Below are positions 6,443 through 7,447 of a stretch of 7,447 bases of DNA, piece by piece (position 1 is the stretch's first letter; each line of letters opens with the position of its first letter). The notes beneath the pieces are model-generated. The model saw nothing but the letters and a program-made list of their open reading frames with translations. It was not told where the DNA came from and did no database searches. The stretch is from Peptococcaceae bacterium (GTDB lineage: Bacteria > Bacillota > DSM-12270 > Thermacetogeniales > Thermacetogeniaceae). The DNA lies in contig PLQY01000020.1 of NCBI GenBank assembly GCA_003160265.1, forward strand, positions 23,745 to 31,191. The letters run 5' to 3'. The position numbers and the translations under genes were made by a program.

Positions 6443-7447
6443 TTACAGCACCTCCTTATAGCCCTGCTCATGCAGAGCGCTGATCACTTTTTTGATCTCC
6501 TGGGCGTGTTCCTTGTGGCAGATCAGGATGCTATCCCGTCCTTCCACCACGATCAGGTCTTCCACGCCCAGGGTGGCGACTACCTTGTCAGAGGTTAATA
6601 CCAGGGTGTTGTTGGTGTCGACCAGGACACCCCTGCCCTCCAGGCAATTCCCCCGTTCGTCCTTTTCCTTGTATGACTCCAGCGCAGTCCAGGAGCCGAC
6701 GTCGTCCCAGCCGAAATTTCCGGGCAGCACCAGCACGTTACCCGCCTTTTCCATCACTCCGTAATCAATGGAGATCTTCGGCAGATCGGTGAAAATCTTA
6801 AGCAGTGTTGAATCATAACCCTCGGTGCCAAAAGCGCCGGCGATCTGTAACAGGCCTGCGTGAAGCCCGGGCAGGCGCCTCTCGATTTCATGGAGGATCA
6901 GGTCCGCTCTCCAGACAAAGATGCCGCTGTTCCAGTAATAGTTGCCGCGCGCCAGGTACTCCAGGGCGCGCTCGTAATCGGGTTTTTCCGTGAACCTGTC
7001 GACCAGGTAGGCCGGGTTACCCTCGATGACATCATATAGCCGTCCGCTGGCGATGTAGCCGAAGCCCGTCTCCGGGCGGTTCGGGGTGATGCCGATGGTG
7101 ACCAGGGCGCTTCCGGGTGCGGCGGCCGCCACCGCGCTCTCCAAGACCTCGCAGAAGTGCTCCTCATCTGCAATGTAGTGGTCGGCGGGCAGGACGATCA
7201 TCACCCCGTCCGGGTCCCTCCGGGAGATCGCTACCGCCGACAGTCCGATCGCCGCCGCCGTATCCCTGCCGACCGGCTCCAGGATGATGTTCTCCTTGAG
7301 CACTTCGGGCACCTGGTCGAGAACTAAATCATAGTATGCCTTGCCGGTGACGATGTAAATCTGCTCCGGCTCGACCAATCGCCTGAGCCGGTCCACTGTT
7401 TTCTGCAACATCGTCCGGTCGCCCAGCAGGCTAAGGAACTGCTTGGG
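6443..7447 (-). CDS. manC: Mannose-1-phosphate guanylyltransferase (N-terminus outside window)
   Basis: Makes GDP-mannose from mannose-1-phosphate and GTP in the cytoplasm. The frame stays open to the right edge of the window, adding PKQFLSLLGDRT before the Met at 7409-7411; this PKQFL..L.G..T.LQ context is the conserved sequence that follows the GGxGTRLWP nucleotide loop, so the true start lies about 20-25 residues beyond the edge. Visible motifs are EPVGRDTAAA (near 7250-7279), PADHYI (7172-7189), FTEKPD (6977-6994, the sugar-phosphate zone) and NSGIF (6917-6931). The gene ends soon after the nucleotidyltransferase and short beta-helix region, so it is the monofunctional type without a phosphomannose isomerase domain. 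The TAA abuts the TTG of the mutase gene with no spacer, and the mutase ribosome binding site lies within its last codons. First visible gene of the - strand operon; its promoter is outside the window. Confidence 0.95.
   Translation of the reverse strand, partial: PKQFLSLLGDRTMLQKTVDRLRRLVEPEQIYIVTGKAYYDLVLDQVPEVLKENIILEPVGRDTAAAIGLSAVAISRRDPDGVMIVLPADHYIADEEHFCEVLESAVAAAAPGSALVTIGITPNRPETGFGYIASGRLYDVIEGNPAYLVDRFTEKPDYERALEYLARGNYYWNSGIFVWRADLILHEIERRLPGLHAGLLQIAGAFGTEGYDSTLLKIFTDLPKISIDYGVMEKAGNVLVLPGNFGWDDVGSWTALESYKEKDERGNCLEGRGVLVDTNNTLVLTSDKVVATLGVEDLIVVEGRDSILICHKEHAQEIKKVISALHEQGYKEVL
6450..6457 (-). promoter_or_regulatory. Strong ribosome binding site (AAGGAGGT) for the mutase gene
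   Basis: A full AAGGAGGT, 7 nt before the TTG at 6442 and embedded in the last codons of manC (Lys-Glu-Val). It fixes the TTG as the mutase start and is typical of Firmicutes. Confidence 0.85.

Overview
The window is a gene-dense, GC-rich stretch (roughly 60% by eye) with no intergenic gap. It carries five protein genes, two on the + strand and three on the - strand, converging near position 1400-1440. GC content, strong AAGGAGGT-type ribosome binding sites, repeated TTG starts and the gene families fit an anaerobic, possibly thermophilic Firmicute (Peptococcaceae/Moorella-like Clostridia). That placement is an inference from style; no rRNA or marker gene is present.

Left part (+ strand): positions 3-392 hold the C-terminal end of a (beta/alpha)8-barrel glycoside hydrolase whose start lies outside the window. 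It overlaps by 4 nt a complete GT4-family glycosyltransferase (389-1438).

Right part (- strand, read from the right edge leftward) looks like one operon: mannose-1-phosphate guanylyltransferase (5' end cut by the window edge), a phosphomannomutase/phosphoglucomutase directly abutting it, and a 1223-residue fusion protein overlapping the mutase by 13 nt. The fusion joins an N-terminal GT-A glycosyltransferase (GT2/GT78/GT81-like), about 630 residues I cannot assign to a family, and a C-terminal GH130 mannoside-phosphorylase domain. The fusion gene and the GT4 gene overlap tail to tail by 35 nt.

How they may work together: the mutase makes mannose-1-phosphate, the guanylyltransferase makes GDP-mannose, and the GT domain could transfer mannose to an acceptor. 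The GH130 domain could release mannose-1-phosphate by phosphorolysis, which the guanylyltransferase can use directly. One operon would then hold a synthesis and recycling loop for a mannoside or mannan, with the making and breaking enzymes in one polypeptide. The hydrolase and GT4 on the opposite strand suggest a wider mannan/glycan locus.

The most unusual sequence feature is a 139-147 bp palindrome-rich segment inside the fusion gene (about 2707-2861). It is flanked by an 8-bp direct repeat, bounded by inverted GTGAG/CTCAC-rich ends, contains compact hairpins, and is exactly 49 codons long, so removing one repeat copy plus the insert restores a continuous frame. It looks like a small mobile palindromic element that inserted and is translated as part of the protein.
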